Below are positions 62,439 through 64,000 of a stretch of DNA of 64,000 nt, piece by piece. Location: assembly GCF_017114995.1 (NCBI RefSeq), contig NZ_JABXKL010000080.1, forward strand, positions 227,534 through 291,533, read 5' to 3'. The translations under genes were made by a program, and so were the position numbers. Position 1 is the first letter of the stretch. Each line of letters starts with the position of its first letter. Under the pieces are notes generated by a model that saw nothing but the letters and a program-made list of their open reading frames with translations, was not told the origin of the DNA and searched no databases. The DNA is from Nostoc sp. NMS9 (GTDB taxonomy: Bacteria > Cyanobacteriota > Cyanobacteriia > Cyanobacteriales > Nostocaceae).

Positions 62439-63833
62439 ATGACACAATTAAAACCAGCCGAGGAAATGCCCGGTAGCTTTGGGCTACCCATTTTAGGTGA
62501 AACTCTCCGATTATTTGCTACCCAAGGATGGGGGCTGACAAAAAACTACCAACGCTACGGGCCCGTTTTTAAAACCAGCATTTTAGGAAAGAAATATGCA
62601 GTTTTGGTAGGGGTGGAAGCAAATCGACTAATTTTGCAAGAAAAAGCCGATCATGTATCTTCCTACTTAGGATGGAAAGTGGCTATGGAGCATATTTTCG
62701 GACAGCCAATGATGCTTCAGGATGGCGAAGAACATCGTCGGACTCGTCGCTTAATGGCTCCAGCATTTCATAGTAAAGCGATTGCTAACTATTTTGATGT
62801 TATGCAAACTGAAGTTAACAAGTGCCTAGAAAACTGGGTGCAAGGCAGTCCAATTTCCATCAAAAATGAATTTAATCAGTTAGCATTGCGAATTGGGATT
62901 CGGCTATTATTAGGTGTTCAAATACAAAGCGAAGTTGAGCAAGTCGAACAGTTGTATAATACTTTGACGCAGGGAGCATTGGCACTATTGCGGTTAGATA
63001 TACCGTTCACAAAATATGGTCGTTCCCAAAATGCTCGTCGTCAGTTGAAAGCTTTCTTACAAAAAATTATCAGCGAACGCAAACTTCAAGGGAACTTAGA
63101 GGAGTCTTGTGATGTATTAGGATTGTTTTTGGCAGCAGTAGATCAAGAGGGAAATGCTTTAGCCCAGTCGCAGATCGTAGACGAACTGATACACTTATTA
63201 AATGCAGCGCATTTCACTACTGCTACATCCTTAACGTGGGCAATGGTTGAATTGGTAGCGCGTCCACAATGGCGTGAGAAACTCCGCCAAGAACTGACAG
63301 AAGTTGTCGGAGATGAACCTTTGAATTTGGGACACCTCAAGCAACTTAATCAAATGACTTATTTTTTCAAAGAAATAGAACGACTTTACAACCCCGCAGG
63401 TGTAGTGCTGTTTCGGGGAGTTGTAAAAGAAATTGAATACGCAGGTTATCGCATTCCTCCCGGTTGGGTGGTGATTGTTGCTCAAGGATTAACGCATCGC
63501 ATGAGCGAGATTTATACTAACCCAGAAAGTTTTGATCCAGAACGCTTTGCCCCTCCCCGCGAAGAAGATAAAAAAGACTCCTTTGCTTTAATTGGTTTTG
63601 GTGGTGGCGAACATATATGCATTGGCATAGAATTTGCCAAGATGGAAATGAAGATTTTTTTGGCAATATTGCTGCAACGATATGATTGGAAAGTGACACC
63701 AGAATATGAACCTAATAACTATTATCAACCACCATTTCAAGTAGAAGGAAAATTACAGGCGCAAGTCACGTCGCTTTGCTCCGAATTCAAAATTCAAAAC
63801 TCAAAATTCAAAATTAATAATCCCGATAAATAA
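62439..63833 (+). CDS. cytochrome P450 with atypical I-helix
   Basis: A 464-residue heme monooxygenase-type protein of the CYP120/CYP110-like cyanobacterial branch. The heme loop is FGGGEHICIG with C394; the K-helix is EIERLYNP (E-x2-R), and the PERF-like motif is FDPERFAPP. The I-helix reads A256-A257-H258-F259-T260-T261, lacking the usual Gly and acidic residue of AGxD/ETT. The last residues (SEFKIQNSKFKINNPDK) are encoded by a repeat of AAATTCAAA type. No transmembrane anchor is seen. Substrate unknown. Confidence 0.9.
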   Translation: MTQLKPAEEMPGSFGLPILGETLRLFATQGWGLTKNYQRYGPVFKTSILGKKYAVLVGVEANRLILQEKADHVSSYLGWKVAMEHIFGQPMMLQDGEEHRRTRRLMAPAFHSKAIANYFDVMQTEVNKCLENWVQGSPISIKNEFNQLALRIGIRLLLGVQIQSEVEQVEQLYNTLTQGALALLRLDIPFTKYGRSQNARRQLKAFLQKIISERKLQGNLEESCDVLGLFLAAVDQEGNALAQSQIVDELIHLLNAAHFTTATSLTWAMVELVARPQWREKLRQELTEVVGDEPLNLGHLKQLNQMTYFFKEIERLYNPAGVVLFRGVVKEIEYAGYRIPPGWVVIVAQGLTHRMSEIYTNPESFDPERFAPPREEDKKDSFALIGFGGGEHICIGIEFAKMEMKIFLAILLQRYDWKVTPEYEPNNYYQPPFQVEGKLQAQVTSLCSEFKIQNSKFKINNPDK

Positions 63834-64000
63834 ATTTAGTTGCTCTGTATCATGAATCTGTTTCGGTCAGCAACCTCGATCTGAGAAACTAAACTCAATA
63901 TCAGCCTGTATCTATTGCTAACTTACTCACTTAGTTTTTTATTTTGGTTCTTCATTACTTGTTATGCTAAAGTAATAAATTAAGTCCAGTTTAATAAACA
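63834..64000. other. window-end intergenic sequence
   Basis: AT-rich; no gene or clear terminator is identified before the window ends. Confidence 0.4.

Overview
The window is chromosomal DNA of a filamentous, heterocyst-forming cyanobacterium of the Nostoc/Anabaena type. The evidence is the abundant GCGATCGC (HIP1) palindromes, heptanucleotide short tandem repeats such as (GGGCATT)n and (AACTCCT)n between genes, a XisH/XisI pair, and a respiratory oxidase operon of the kind found in nitrogen-fixing relatives. No rRNA or tRNA gene and no CRISPR array was recognised.

Region 1 (1-12.6 kb, mostly + strand) holds small stress and redox genes: a membrane-anchored SRPBCC protein, a zinc alcohol dehydrogenase, a cupin, a GMC oxidoreductase, a DUF4142 lipoprotein, a Tat-exported Gfo/Idh/MocA oxidoreductase, and XdhC plus a MobA-like transferase. 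Two decayed genes lie among them: a second copy of the alcohol dehydrogenase and a molybdenum-binding xanthine-dehydrogenase-type subunit. The latter probably explains why xdhC and the MobA-like gene are here without an enzyme to serve. A 155-bp MITE-like element with a 10-bp target duplication sits inside an older repeat near 11.6 kb.

Region 2 (12.9-19.2 kb, - strand) is one operon: two DUF2231 membrane proteins, oxidase subunits II, I and III, a small membrane protein and a type-2 NADH dehydrogenase. Subunit II has lost the CuA ligands and subunit I carries a YS motif, so this is an alternative (probably quinol) oxidase. With NDH-2 it would form a short, non-coupled-input electron chain from NADH to oxygen.

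Region 3 (20-36.4 kb) carries a CDF transporter, a GH15 glucosidase, ispH, an SGNH hydrolase, an ammonium transporter, YnfA, a 1557-residue hybrid histidine kinase and a CIA30/SDR protein.

Region 4 (36.5-48.2 kb, - strand) is an unusual oxygenase-rich cluster. It has three Rieske proteins, a plant-type ferredoxin, an AurF-like and a second ferritin-like di-iron protein, a fatty-acid hydroxylase/sterol-desaturase protein, an Mpo1-like protein, a hexapeptide-repeat acyltransferase and a GH3-type acyl-adenylating enzyme. It looks like an undescribed pathway that oxidises and then conjugates a hydrophobic acid. Toxin-antitoxin modules with truncated toxins lie inside it and at one edge.

Region 5 (48.2-56.4 kb) is a defence/toxin-antitoxin island. 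It contains a MazE-like antitoxin with a MazF stump, HicBA, an orphan HigA-like protein, a frameshifted DUF4365 nuclease-like gene, a RelE/HigB-like toxin with an XRE antitoxin between direct repeats, a two-gene ATPase + TOPRIM-like DUF4276 system, and XisI with a nonsense-mutated XisH. A D-aminoacylase-like amidohydrolase lies within it.

Region 6 (56.4-64 kb) has a processive glycosyltransferase, an NTF2-like membrane protein, metX and metY (methionine synthesis through O-acetylhomoserine), an AraC regulator and a cytochrome P450 with an atypical I-helix.
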